64,000 nucleotides of DNA from the NCBI GenBank assembly GCA_036874045.1, contig CM072339.1:10299501-10363500 (forward strand), written 5' to 3'. The notes beneath the pieces are model-generated. The model did not search any database and was not told the DNA's origin. It saw only the letters and a program-made list of their open reading frames with translations. The position numbers and the translations under genes were made by a program. Of this stretch, positions 13,028 to 25,368 are shown piece by piece. The stretch's first letter is position 1. Every line of letters starts with the position of its first letter. This DNA is from Cymodocea nodosa. Lineage: Eukaryota; Streptophyta; Magnoliopsida; Alismatales; Cymodoceaceae.

Positions 13028-15133
13028 GCTTCAATGCATAAAACTTGATGTTGAAATGCTTAGTTTTACCATGAAAGCCAAAATTATTGAATATAGCCAA
13101 AGAAGTTTGATTATCCACATACATCACAGTACTTCAACTTATTTGAAGCTTCTACCCAAAAACTCTTAGGTAATTTTTTTCCAACCAACAAGCACCTTGC
13201 CTTCTCAAGGACTAACCTGTTTTTATGCTCGCTCACTCCATTTTGTCGAGGAGAGTAAGGTGTAGTGAATTGGTGTTCAATTCCTTGTTTATCACAAAAC
13301 CTACTAAATTTTTTACCTGCATATTTGCCACCATTGTCTATCCAAACAACCTTTAATTTACTACCACACTAATTTTCAGCAAAGATTGTAAACTTCTTGA
13401 AATAATGTGATACTTCTAATTTGGATTTAAGAAAGTAAATCCAACACATTCTTAAGTGATAATCAATAAAAAGCACATAATAGACACTCCCATTTAATGA
13501 AGCAATACTCATAGGACCTACAACATTAAAGTGAACAAGCTTCAATTTTTCTTTAGCTCTTCTTATAGAAGTGACAAACTTTCTCCTACAAAGTTTACCC
13601 AAGTGACATGCATCACAATGAGATAAAGTCTTGTTGAAGTTAGGAAGTCCTTTTGTAAGACGATGATAATATTTTCATTTTCAAGAGACCTTCAAGATGA
13701 TAATGGCCAAGACGTTTGTGCCAAGCTTCTGTAATTGCTGATTGAGAATTTGAATTTGTACATTGTGCACCTTCAAAATTTAATTGGAAGCTTCTATTCA
13801 CCATTTCTACTATAAATAGGTTGTTACCATTTAAATCAAGGATACAACATTTATGGTCTTCAAATAACACCTTGTAACCATGTTCCAAGAGTTGTCCTAC
13901 ACTTAATAGTTCTGATTCACTTGTGAAGCATATAAAACATCATAAATGAGTTTGTTATCTGAGCCTATGGACAGCATCACCATTCTTTTTCCTTTGACTG
14001 GTATAAATCCTTCATTTTCAATGTGAATTTGTGTAGAAAATACTAGTTCCAGGTTGACAAATAGCTCGATATCAAACGACAAGTGTTGAGTACACTCACT
14101 ATTGATCAAACAATTTCCTATGAGTTTCTGATCTGAGGATGCAAGTGTCATGAACAATTGCTCCTCCTCCTGGTCAGCCTCATTTTGTTGGGCACTGCCA
14201 TTTCTTTTCTAAGTTTTTGACTTACAAATCACTACCTCGTGGCTAGTCTGTCCACACTTGTCACAATTTGCATTTGGCCTCTTCCAACACTTTAAGTGCA
14301 TGACCCTTCTTATTACAATACTTATAGGGAGGATATTTCTTCTTTTGCGAGCCTTGGTTGGACTTGGAACCCTCTTGATCTCCAGATTGCTCCTCCTAAC
14401 CTTTATACTACTTCTTCCCTTTCTTGTCACCAAGATTCTTGGCCATCAGTGCACCTTCAATGGTGTTGTCTTGACGCATCATGCATCTTTGCTCTTGTGC
14501 ATGCGAGCTTGCAAGGCATTGAGCAATTCAGCCAATGTGATTTTTTGGCTAAATCTCTAGCATTTTCCAAAGTTGTTAGTGATGCCTCGTACTTCTCTAG
14601 AATGGTAACAAGAATTTTGTCAATAATCCTTGAATCTGCAAAGTCTGAACCAAGAAGTCTAACCTTGTTGATAATGGAGAGTAGCTTATTAGAATACTCT
14701 TTAACATTTACATTCTCCTTTATCTTCATCAACTCAAATTCAACACTTTCATCCTTTTGATTCATTCATCTCCAGCATATTCCTCTTTCAAATAGCCCCA
14801 CACTTCCTTTGCAAACTTGAGAGACATAACACAGGTGAAAATTGTTGGAGACACTGCAGCAAAGAGACAAGTCTTTCTTTTCAACTTCCATGTGTGTTGT
14901 TTCTTGTGATTCTTCACTTGAGTCATTGCTGGATTGTAAGGAAGTGGTGTGATTTCATAATCAAATTCTATTGCCTCCTAGAGATCAAGTACACCTCCAT
15001 TTGTATGGCCCAGTATTGATAGTTGTCACCATCAAAGACCGAAAGAGCTAATTTGTTGAAGCTCACTTTATTTTTCATGCTTAATGCAATGGCAAGCCCA
15101 ACAATCAATCAACGGCTCTCATACCAATTTTAT

Positions 15134-15495
15134 TGGAATAAAAGGGAATGCCCAAGGATGATGAAGGTGAAAATGACTTGGGTTGCTAGAGTTGGAGAAG
15201 GGAGAGTGAAAAAAATTGACAATAGAGATGTGCCAGGAAGGCTGAATTTCATTACTTAACAAATTGACAAGAGGTTGCAAAGGACACATGCATACTACAC
15301 ACATTTATGTCTACTCTTAAAGATGGGAGAACTGGACAAACATGTATTACAAATAACTGACTACAAACACAATAATTGCCCACTACTTTCATAAAAGTCT
15401 CTTCATGGATAAACATGAATTGGATAATTCACTCACTCACACAACTCCACGTACTGCCCATACACAAGGCAATTACTAAACCACATTCACCAACA
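15134..15495 (-). repeat. 5' LTR of the RT-less copia element
   Basis: 362 bp with plus-strand ends tggaata..ccaaca. It is followed on the minus strand by a primer-site sequence (complement of 15114-15126, reading tggtatgagagcc), one base from the usual tRNA-Met complement. Confidence 0.85.
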
Positions 15496-15979
15496 ACTGT
15501 CTACTATTTCTTTAATGTTTCATTTAAAAACTATGTTACTACTTTGAGTGCACTTTTTGAAATTTCTTCAAATTGACTTTTAACTAATATTTGATTTCAG
15601 ATTTGCATCATCTTCCATATTTTTTATTTCTTCATTTCTTATGTTACAGATAACTAAGAATAGGAAGAGACATCACATGAGTGTTTCATATTTTATTTTA
15701 TTCTTTGGAAACTAGAAATAGTACAAAATTTGTTTACACTATAAGAATTAATGATGTGCATAATTATTATTTAAAAAATGGTAAAATGGTTTTCTAGATT
15801 CACTCAGACAATGTCCTTATTGTTGCTATAATGTTAGGTATCACCTTGATAGCTTTGCTAATAATTTGTATGTTTTCTGTTGTTTTTCCTGCTGGTAGTC
15901 AGGTGTTCTTCCTATTTTTGGGAATGTAAAAATTTTAGCCATTACAGACATTAAAGCAAGATCGTGAAATGTTATATAC
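15496..15979 (-). other. Intron or former intron of the CCCH gene
   Basis: It lies between the donor after exon 3 and the copia 5' LTR. AT-rich, no exon-like sequence or CCCH motif on the minus strand. If the gene continues, its next exon must lie beyond the copia element. Confidence 0.5.
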
Positions 15980-16811
15980 CTGGCAATCAGGCTGCCCAAC
16001 TCTTTCTGGGAGAATTCCTTGGGAGAAATACTCCTGGATAGCCACAACAGCAGCATTTATCAAGCAATTTACATGACTCAAAATTGGCTAGCATTATGAA
16101 CTACCAAATGGATTCAAATGCACATGTGCTACTGCTGCATGAGCAAGACAGAGCCCCATGACTAAATTAGTGAGAGGAAAGTTAACACTGATAAGCTGGA
16201 AAAAAAACAAAACTTGTGCATTTCCTTACCTATGTTATTTTAATAATTAAACAAAAAAGGTTCACACCTGACCAGTATAAGAAGCATGATTATAACGACA
16301 ATTGGTCCCATAGCCACACAAGCCATGCTTCAAGAAATATATGCAGTTGGTAACTCCAGAACGATCCTGCAGTAGTGGTTGCGAGGCAGAAGTCTGGTTG
16401 GTCTGAGAGTATTCCGAGGATCCATGATTTCCCTTAATCTTTAGATTCCGCATGGGCTCTACAATACAAGCAAACTACAAGCATGAAAGAAGCTCATACT
16501 TTTGACAATTGAAAGGATGATGCATTGACAGATTCAAAATATCTCAAACACGAATGAGGAATAAATATGAAAACAAACAGCAACATCAAAGAAATAGAAA
16601 TAAAATCTCGACAAAAGCATTACCAACATCAAAGAGAAGAACTAGATTCAAAATTTCTGGGTTCAAAGAACTAGATCAAATCCAGACAAAAACATTACCA
16701 ATATAAAAAAAGAAAATAAAAGAAAGGGGCTAGATGGTGGGCATCGAGAACTTCGTTACCTTGGAGCTTATCAACAGCAGAAGAACCGGAAACAACATTG
16801 TTCTCCGGCAT
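15980..16811 (-). CDS. CCCH-type zinc-finger protein, first three coding exons
   Basis: This is a host gene on the minus strand. Exon 1 (16760-16811) starts at an ATG giving MPENNVVSG and ends at a GT donor after Lys-Leu-Gln. Exon 2 (16268-16458) follows an AG acceptor, and exon 3 (15980-16033) lies between an AG and a GT. Lengths of 52, 191 and 54 nt keep one frame for 99 codons. Residues 56-75 form a CCCH finger with spacing C-x8-C-x5-C-x3-H (Cys56, Cys65, Cys71, His75). Exon 3 encodes LPERVGQPDCQ, the lead-in of the next finger in the plant multi-finger CCCH family, whose members are nuclear nucleic-acid-binding proteins usually with five fingers. The rest of the second finger and all later ones are missing. 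The downstream side is occupied by intron-like sequence and then the copia element, so the gene is either truncated or has a very long intron. The family call rests on motif spacing and the VGQPDC context; the exact orthologue is not claimed. Confidence 0.8.
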
Positions 16812-17514
16812 CTGTCTATGAACAGGAAAATGAGGTGAAGGAGAAAGATCGGAAAATCGATTGGATCCGAGCGAAACTCTACAGTAACAATTCTGTATTG
16901 ATCAAGATGAACACACACGACTGGATGGGGGTAAAAGGAGGAGGCGAAATCGTCCAGCGATGATCAAAACGAAAACAACAATACCGTAAATGGTAAGTCT
17001 GAGTTCAAAACCAATCTCCGGCAGATCTCGATGATGCTTAAATGAGATTTTGTTTTAATTTGATGTGGTGTATGCTCTTTTTGTAATCAAATTGGTGTCG
17101 GAAAAGTAAGAAAAGAATCGGTCAGACCAAGAAAACGAATCGGCTTCTGAAAGATCACGATTTTGAATATGATGTATGGTATTTGTGAGTGGAATTGTCA
17201 ATGGGAACAGAGGAATATATGACACTGTCCCATCGTCAGTCGTCCTTTATACATGCACAGATGAGGGGGTTTAATCGATTTTCTGACTTTGCGGGTTTAA
17301 TCGATTTATGATGTCTATGAATTCTAAAAAATTATTTTTAATTTTAAAAGGTAATAACATGTTTAATCCTTTATTGATTTTATTAAAATTATTAACCTGT
17401 ATAGTGGTGCTCTTATACCACATATTTAACTAAATTTATTTGTAATCTTCTCAAGTGCTCCTCATCCCAAGGTCATGTCTTAGACTTGGTCAAAAGATAA
17501 CAATTTATAAGATA
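16812..17514 (-). promoter_or_regulatory. 5' UTR and upstream region of the CCCH gene
   Basis: It lies between the start codon at 16811 and the LTR-B copy at 17515. Sequence just upstream of the ATG is moderately GC-rich and purine-rich, as expected of a 5' UTR. I cannot place a convincing TATA box. The short open frame at 16730-16918 overlaps exon 1 in another frame and is not a gene. Confidence 0.4.
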
Positions 17515-19673
17515 ATTATTTAAAATAAAAAAATACATAATATTAATAGTTAAATAATAGTTAATTATATAATATTTAACTTATCATATAAGAATTAAGT
17601 TATTATGTTATAATTACATTATTATATGTCTTAATAAAAGAATCTACATAATTTCAGAGAATTAGTATTGATTAAGTATATTTTTAAACTATCGATAAGA
17701 TAGGCTTTGTAATTCCTAAGTATCCGAAATGTCTGTTATTTCGAAGAGTTACATTTCATGTACTAGACAGTTATATTTTGAACACTTAAAGAATACTTTA
17801 TTATTTCATAAAAGACACACGTTATAACCTTAATACATGACTTAAGTGGATTTTTAGTAAATTAGATGATAACTATCTGAAATGTGTCTAAGCATCAGAT
17901 AGTTAGGTTTACAAGTATCTGAAATACCTTTTTTATCATAAGAATTACTGATGACACATGTCGTGATCTAGAAACTTGACTTAAGTTATCTTTCGAAAGG
18001 TTAGGTGCTAACTATCCGAAATATATATAAGTTTCGAATACTTATAGTTTGTAACTATCCAAAGTATCTAAACTCGTTAAGTTAGAATTATGCACGTGTT
18101 GAATTTAAATGCTTTATTATGTCACATGAGTTCTACATGTTTAACTCGTTAAGTTAGCATAACTATACGCGTTGAATTACTTGAATATACATTAAGGTAA
18201 CGCATTGTGTTAGTGTTATAAACTTATAAGTTATTTCTTTATTGCACGTATTTTTATAGTTAAGTCAACGAAATAAGTCTATTGAGTTACACTAACTCCA
18301 CGGACTAATTATTTTCTAATATGCCACTGTAGTAGTTGCAGAAACAGAAAATTCGAAGGAAAACCATGATTGTTCATACACGTAGGAATTAACTCATAGA
18401 ATGAAAAAGAAATCACCATCGTTAATACAAATGAAGGAAATCCAATCAATCATTTAGGTAGAAGCAGTTACTACTGAAAGAAATATAAAAGAAGAGGAGA
18501 AAGACAAAGAAGTGTGTGTGTATGTGTGTGAAGGTGGAGGACCGCGCTAATTGTAGAAAGTGTTGTAAGTTCCCTGAAGCTCCACAACACCACCAAAATC
18601 ACCAACCATCAGAGGTCTGTGATGATACTTTCTAAATGTCAAGTCAATTTCAAGACAAACATGGTAATTGACAACCACTATAAGGAGTGATCATGTCATA
18701 GGAAGGGAAACCATTTTCACCAAGCACCGACTCAAATCTCAAGAGATCATAAAGCTTCTAACATTGATTTTGGGTTAATGCTAATATACTGAAGAGGAAA
18801 TCAACTTACTAATCTTGGTTCATGATTCTATAGGGAGAGAAGGTGAGATTGTAAGTGATTAAGTTTTCAATGGTGTAATCATGTCGCATGTAGTGACGGA
18901 AGTTTTTACTATCGATAGAGAATTTTTACATTTCACATTTCATTCAACTTCAAGAACATATCAAAACAAAAAACTAATTATCTGTATTTACATTTAGTAT
19001 TTATGTATTGTATTGTTTGCTTTGTATTATGATTAATGTTATCATTGTTAGTATTGTGAATGTTTTATGTTTAGTTGATTCAGAAAATAGAAAACAGTTT
19101 TATAGATTACTGAAATTAATTCATGCAGAATACTAAAAAAATCTTAATCGTTACTGTTCGAAGTATCTGAATGTTAGTGTTGATTAATGATAAATCTCAA
19201 ATTAACTAACCTTAAAAAGCTTAATTGATGTTATTTACATTTTGCGGAACCGCCCAATGGATGACTGAATTCCTTTATGAATAGTAGTATTTAACTAAAA
19301 GTTATTAGATAGGCTCGTGGAGTTAACTTAAGTCTACGAGAATAGTCCATTGAGTTAATTGTAACTCCACGAATTAAGTTTGTTAAGTTAACTGTAAATC
19401 AACGAAGAACTTAATTGAACACATATAAACTCTAATATAAAAATCAAAATAGTACCTAATTTTTACTCAATCTCTATGTGATCGACCTATACTTGCACAC
19501 AAATACAATATACATTATGTACTTACAGTTAAAAATACAAATTGGACCTAATATCTAATTTATGTGAAAAGTTGTTTGTTTACCCTAAAAGAATTTATTA
19601 ATATATACATAAAAACAAATCAAACAAGTTTTCTGAATAGACAAGTTCTAATTTAACTTTTCACAACCATACA
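17515..19673 (+). repeat. LTR-B, 5' LTR of gypsy-2
   Basis: It aligns with the solo LTR-B copies over its length: the start (tattaatagttaaat..), the TCCGAAA/CGGATAGTTA section near 17870-18070, the gttaag/gttgagtta section near 18130-18300, and the U5-like block near 19480-19536. It ends ..ccataca at 19673 and a primer-site sequence follows at 19681, so here LTR-B sits as the 5' LTR of a gypsy element. This fixes the identity of all the solo LTR-B copies. It is considerably diverged from them, especially at its first bases. Confidence 0.75.
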
Positions 19674-19680
19674 AGTTTTC

Positions 19681-19697
19681 TAACACTGTTACCAAGG
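19681..19697 (+). promoter_or_regulatory. Primer-binding site of gypsy-2
   Basis: taacactgttaccaagg is a diverged copy of the gypsy-1 site tggcaccgttgccaagg (27460). It matches the tRNA-Asp-type primer site typical of Athila/Tat elements (tggcgccgttgccgggg). Confidence 0.65.
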
Positions 19698-20081
19698 ATT
19701 GAGAAGCTAAGAACCTGTGAGTGCTATTTTGTTTTAATATTAGAGGAAGTGTTGTGTTTTTTTTTATAATATTGAGAATATGGCATATGCTTATGCCTAA
19801 AGATTTCTGAAACTTATAATTAGCATATGTAAATTCTACAACTAGGAAGGACATGACATTACTAATTGTTTGAAACTAAGACGATTGCAGATGGTTAAAT
19901 CACATGAACAACAAATGAATTATATCCAATATAATAGAACTAGGTATGAGAATCTTATAGTTTGCCCAACTAATGGTTAGTTTAAAACAAGTAAAATGTC
20001 GAGAGACAAGGAAGTTTGGGATAGGTATGACAAACTTGAGCATAGTTTAGAGTAAAACTTGAACAAATTGAAATAATATAT

Positions 20082-21092
20082 TGTTGTACTTTGGACGAAT
20101 CGTTCAATTAACTTTTTATGGCACGATACTGAAACACTCAGATCTAAACTCATCGAAACTAGGAGTGAAGAGTAAAAGAAGAAATAACACAATGAAGACA
20201 CAAGATTTATGTGGTTCAGTAATAGCCTACATCCACGGAGAGTTGAGATTTCTTCTATGACCTTCGGCACAATCAACCACAATGTTTTACAACATCATAA
20301 AGGTTTATATACTACCAAACTTAGGGTTTATAAACCTTTAATTACATACAAGCCATTACAGTAGAGAAATAATGCTTCGAAGAAGGGACTCTCAATTTCG
20401 AAGCCTTATCTTCTTATCTTTCCAAAATCTGCAATATTTCGGATAGTTACAGACTTAACTATCCGAAGAAATTCTTCTTTCTAATGGGCGATACTATAGC
20501 AAACTAACTGTCTAAAGAGATTCGATATTTAAGATAGTTACAGACTTAATTGTCCAAAAACCCACTTACTTCTCTCTCTTTGTCCTTTCAAAAGGTTCTA
20601 TCGTTAACTCTCCAAAAACTGCATGTCTTTCAGATAGTTACTGTCTTAACTATCCGAAAACTCACTTAAGTGTCTCTTCAGTCATTTTGGAAGGTTCTGT
20701 CATTAACCTTTCGAAAACTTATGATTTTTGGATAGTTACCTTCTTAACTATCCGAAGATTCACTTAAGTCTCTACTTCTCAGATACTTGGCTTCTTAACT
20801 ATCCGAAGATCCACTTAAGTGTCTGACTTTCGGATACTTAGCTTCTTAACTGTCCGAACGTTCACTTAAGTGTCCTTTAAGTCATTCCGAATGGTTACAG
20901 CCAGTAACCCTCTGAAATCTTCTAACTTTTGGATAGTTAGCTCAAAGCCTCCGACTGAAACTTTATTTTCGGATACTTAGGTCTGATAACCTATCGAAAA
21001 TATATATCTACCGGATACTTACTACTAACAAGCCTCCGATTTAACCTAGACTTCTTGTGGCATACTCCACACCTGTGCTACTTGCCCTAACA
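20082..21092. repeat. Solo LTR-D inserted in gypsy-2
   Basis: A 1011-bp unit with tgtt..aaca ends flanked by tatat (20077-20081) and tacat (21093-21097), a 5-bp duplication with one difference. The flanking sequence on both sides reads as gypsy-2 linker. Its left part holds a stretch like other plant LTRs (..atgtggttcag..cctacatccacggaga). Its right two-thirds is an array of TTTCGGATAGTTA / TTAACTATCCGAA modules interleaved with CACTTAAGTG palindromes. No coding region. The parent family is unknown. Confidence 0.65.
20428..21010. repeat. Array of inverted CGGATAGTTA / TAACTATCCG modules
   Basis: The word ttaactatccgaa (or one-base variants) recurs at about 20452, 20646, 20744, 20795 and 20846. 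Each is paired with an opposite-strand form (cggatagtta, ggatacttag) about 15-20 bases upstream. Spacing settles at about 51 bases in the middle of the array. Confidence 0.8.
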
Positions 21093-22160
21093 TACATGTA
21101 TTAGCAAAAAGAAGTCAACCAACTAAATTATAGGGAAGATCATTAAGAACCTAAAATCAATATCATCTATGAAACTAAGAAAATCATAATGCAAATTGAT
21201 CAAAAATTGAATGTAATGAGACTAGATGACCTATAAAGAAAGCTAAAAGCACTAGATGAATTTACAAGTTATGCAAAATAAAAATACAAATGAAAACTTT
21301 AATGTTAAAGATTTGCATAATTTGTAAATCATATAGACAAAAGAAAATACCAATGAAATAACATTTAAAGAATGTAATTTAAAATTAGAAATAATAGAAA
21401 ATCAAAATCATGAAGATAAAATACAAGAACATCGTGAAAGTAATGAAAATCTGGAAGATGTATATATAACATTAAGATCTGAAACTGATATACCACCAAG
21501 AATTCAAAAAGAAAGCAAAGTAGAGGTAAGTAAGAAAGAAATTCAAAATGAAAATGAACAAGTAATATCTGAAAACTTAGAAATCAATGAAGAAAAATCT
21601 GAATCTGAAAATGAGACTAAAAATGATCAAAAGAATGAAAAGAAAGAAAAAGAATCTTATAAGTCACAATTATTAGCATCCTATCTTGAAAGATTATAAC
21701 AAACATTTCCTGAAAAATAAGAAAAAATTAGAAATTTTTTTGAAAAAGTACAAGTTAGCATTCCTTTGTTAGACTTATTGCAGAAAATGTCACATTATGC
21801 TAAATTTCTTAAGGATTGGTGTACTAAGAAAAGAGAGTAAAAAATTTTAAGAAAAGTCTTTTATCTAAGCAAAGTAGTACTCTATTTCTACCACAAATTC
21901 TTAAAAAGTTATCTAATCTAGGAATCCCTGTTATATCATGTACTATAGGAAATACCATTTTAGAAAAAACCTTAATAGATTTAGGTGTAGGTATAAATGT
22001 TAGACCTAGAGATATATTTGCATCCTTAGGATTAGAAGGCTTAATCCCTACTAGGACTGTCATTCAATTAGTAGATAGAAGTATAAGATACTCTAGAGGA
22101 AAAATAGAAGATGTCCCAATTAAAGTCAAGAACTTCATATATTCTATTGATATTATTGTT

Positions 22161-23750
22161 TTGGATTCCCAACAAATTAAGCATCAGAATCATGACAAAT
22201 TTTTAATTTTGGGAAGGCCATTTTTAGTAACATTAGGGGCTATTATAAATTGTAAAAATGGAGTGATGAAATTAGCATATAGTAATGAGGATACTCAATT
22301 AAATATTTTCAAACCAAGAAAGGTTGAAGAGTTAGAAATGTCCTTAAATACTATAGACTTTCTAGAGGATGAAGGAGATATGCTAAAAGATATGATTCAA
22401 GAAGAATTAAATAGGCAATTAGATTCAAAAACTTTAGAAGTAAGTGAAAACATAGATGTAGAAGGAGATCAAGGAGTGTTTAATATCGAAGATAAAAATG
22501 TTAAATTAAGAGCTCTAGCTTCTGATGATCAACATTTAGATTTAAAACGTTTACGTCTTGAATTGACTTATATATTTCTAGAAGAAAAACGAATATGTCC
22601 AATCATTATTGCATTAGATTTAAAAGAGGATCAAATATCTAGATTAAAAGATGTAGTAAAAACTTATAAAGAAGTAATAAGATGAACTATGGCTGATATA
22701 AAAGGGTTAAGCGCAACTTTATGCTATCACTATATATATTTAGAAGAGAATGTTAAACCAGTTAGAATTCTTAAGAGGAGATTAAATCCAAACCTTAAAG
22801 AAGTAGTCAAAAAGGAAATAATGAAATGGTTAGATAATGATATAATTTATTTGATTTCTAATAGCTCATGGGTTAGTTCAATCCATGTAGTTCCCAAGAA
22901 ATCAGGATTAATAGTTATTAAGAATGAAAGTCGAGACTTGATACCTACAAGAATTCAATCAGACTAGAGAGTGTGTATAAACTATAGAAAGCTGAATGTT
23001 GTGACTAGAAACGATCATTCTCCCATACATTTTATAGATCAAATGCTAGAGAAATTAGTAGAGCAATAATATTTTTGTTTCCTAGACAGGTATTCAGGAT
23101 ATAACCAAGTTCTAGTAGCATTAGAGGATCAAGAGAAAACAACTTTCACATGTCCTAATAGAACTTATGCTTTTAAGAGGATATCATTCGGATTATGCAA
23201 GGCATTAGTTATCTTTCAAAGGTGTATGTAGGGCATATTCACTAGAATGACTGAAGATTTTTTAGAAATATTTATAGATGATTTTATTGTATATGGAACT
23301 TTATATGAAGTGTGTTTAAACAATTTAGATCAAGTATTAAAACATTGTGTAGAAAAGAATCTGATTTTAAATTAGAAAAAATGTCACTTCATGCTTAAAC
23401 AAGGAATAATCTTGGGACATGTTTCAATGAAAGGGCTGGAAGTAGATAAAGCTAAGATAGAAGTAATTTCTAATCTACTAGAACCTAAATTAGTAAAAGA
23501 TATTAGATTATTTCTAGGACATGCAGGATTTTATAGGAGATTCATTAAAGATTTTAGCAAAATAGCTAAACCTTTAACTAATTTATTAAAAGATGTTCTA
23601 TTTAACTTTGATAAGAATTGCAAAGAAGCATTTTTCAAACTTAAAACTAGCTTAATTTCAACTCCTATAATACAAGTACCTAATTGGAGCCATCTATTTG
23701 AATTATTGTGTGATGCATCTGATTTTGTTGTAGAAGTGGTGTTAGGATAG
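22161..23750 (+). pseudogene. Gypsy-2 protease end and reverse transcriptase region
   Basis: The first open stretch covers the end of the retropepsin-like domain (LILGRPFL) and the acidic linker to RT. Then come the RT entry sequence (PVRILKRRLNP..VVKKEIMKW), the RT palm region with an FIDDF catalytic box near 23274, and the RT connection (GHAGFYRRFIKDFSKIAKPL). Wording is close to Athila-clade pol. It would copy the element's RNA into DNA in cytoplasmic particles. It is a fossil with many breaks; domain borders are approximate. Confidence 0.8.
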
Positions 23751-24289
23751 AAGATAGAAAAATATCCTAAAGTGATTTATTATGCAAATAAACTTTAAAT
23801 GATGCTCAAGTTAATTATATAACTACTGAAAAAGAATTATTAGCTATTGTGTTTGACTTAGAAAAGCTTAGATCATATTTAATAGGAGCTAAAGTAATAG
23901 TATATATGGATCATTTAGCTTTAAAATACCTAATAGCAAAGAAAGAGACTAAACCTAGGTTGATCTAATGGATATTGTTACTACAAAAATTTGATCTAGA
24001 AATTAAAGATAAAAAAGGATGTGAGAATGTAGTAGCAGACCATTTATCAAGATTACAAATAGAAAAATCAAACATTAAAATTAAGGATAATTTTTCTAAT
24101 GAACAATTATTGACCATAAACACAATGCCTTAGTTTATAGACATAGTTAACTATTTAGTTACAAGTTTAACACTTAAAGATTGGAATAGACAAGATAAGA
24201 AATTATTTTTTTCAAGAGTGAAATATTACTATTAGGAAGACTCATACTTATTTAAGAAATGTCCTAATCTAGTTTTAAGGAGGTGTGTG

Positions 24290-25060
24290 CTAGAAGCTGA
24301 ATATTATAGCATATTGTCTTTCTACCATGACTAAGCATGTGGAGGACATTTTGGTTCAAGGAAAACTACTGTCAAAATTCTACAATGTGAATTTTATTGG
24401 CTAACACTATTTAAAGATGCTCATAAATATTGCTTAAGTTGTTTGAAATGCCAACAAATAGGAAGGATATCAAAGAGGAATATGATGCCTCTAAATCCTG
24501 TTGATGAGGTTGAAATATTTGATATGTGGGAAATACATTTTATGAGTTCATTTCTTATGTCGAATCAATTTAATTATATATTGTTAGGGGTGAATTATGT
24601 ATCTAAATGGATAGAAGCTATTTCTATAAAAGTTAATGATAACAAAGTGGTAATACATTTTATAAGAACTAATATAATTGCTAGATTTAGAATACCTAAA
24701 GTTATTATTAGTAATAGAGGAACTCATTTCTATAAAAGAAGTTTTGAAGCCTTAATGAATAAATATAAAGTAAATCACAAAATAGCAATATCATATTATC
24801 TGCAAACAAGTGGACAAGTAGAAAGTGCAAACAAACAAATTAAGTTGATATTAGAAAAAGTAGTAAATCCTATTAAAAAAGATTGGACTAATAGATTAAT
24901 AGATGCACTTTGGGTTTATAGAATTGCTTATAAAACAAGCTTAGGTATGTCACCTTTTAGTATAGTATATGGAAAAGGTTGTCATTCACCAACTGAAATT
25001 GAACATAAAGCTTATTGGGCGTTAAAAACTCTAAACGCTAATTTAAATTAAGCTACTAAA
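24290..25060 (+). pseudogene. Gypsy-2 integrase region
   Basis: The Zn-binding N-terminal part lies near 24320-24450 (H..H..CLSCLKC-type) and the rve core near 24500-25000, with GQVESANKQIK and the ending YGKGCHSPTEIEHKAYWA. That ending is the Athila/Tat signature (compare [18 protein letters not shown] in gypsy-1). One open stretch of about 200 codons survives, but the element around it is heavily decayed. Confidence 0.85.
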
Positions 25061-25368
25061 AATAGAAAAATGCAATTGATTGAGTTAGAAGAATTTAGGA
25101 ATGAAGCTTATTTGAAAATTGTAAAAGAAAAAGAGAAAATAAAGTTTTGACATGACAAGAAAATTATTCCAAAAACTTTTGAAATAAGAAAAAAAAAATC
25201 TTTACATGACTAGACTTCATAACCATCTAGGAAAATTAAGATCTAGATGGGTAGTACCTTACATAGTTCGAAATATTTATTCCAATGAAGCTATTGAAAT
25301 TGAAAATCCTAAGAATCAGAATATATTTAAAGTAAATGGATAAAGACTTAGACCTATTCTGAAATTTT

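Larger units (their letters stand above)
11242..15495 (-). mobile_element. Ty1/copia element lacking RT, with paired LTRs
   Basis: Two direct LTR copies (11242-11598 and 15134-15495) bound a minus-strand interior that runs, in reading order: primer site (complement of 15114-15126), gag (15090 down to about 14210, zinc knuckle near 14250-14290), protease-like region, pre-integrase and integrase (to about 13040). A short RNase H tail (IDIFTKPLP) lies near 11650, just before the 3' LTR. The RT and most of RNase H are absent, and a hAT-like element occupies 11750-13027 in that position. The LTRs differ at roughly 8% of sites by eye, suggesting a few million years under usual plant LTR clocks. The flanks (..aaaga / actgt..) show no clear target duplication. 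It is a fossil with many breaks. Confidence 0.85.
17515..25368 (+). mobile_element. Gypsy-2, old Athila-type Ty3/gypsy element, left part
   Basis: Reading plus strand: LTR-B, primer site, zinc-knuckle-like segment (about 19808-19850), a solo LTR-D insertion, a linker with ITLRS near 21470, protease (about 21900-22300, ending LGRPFL-like), RT (about 22690-23400), RNase H (to about 24060) and integrase (about 24290-25060 and beyond). The order and wording match gypsy-1, but nucleotide divergence is large and the fossil has very many breaks. It is cut at 25368 by gypsy-1; any continuation starts at 39886. No capsid region is found between primer site and protease. Confidence 0.85.

Noticed and set aside
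14258-14760. Plus-strand frames of 100 and 154 codons
   Set aside because: Antisense shadows of the copia gag on the minus strand.
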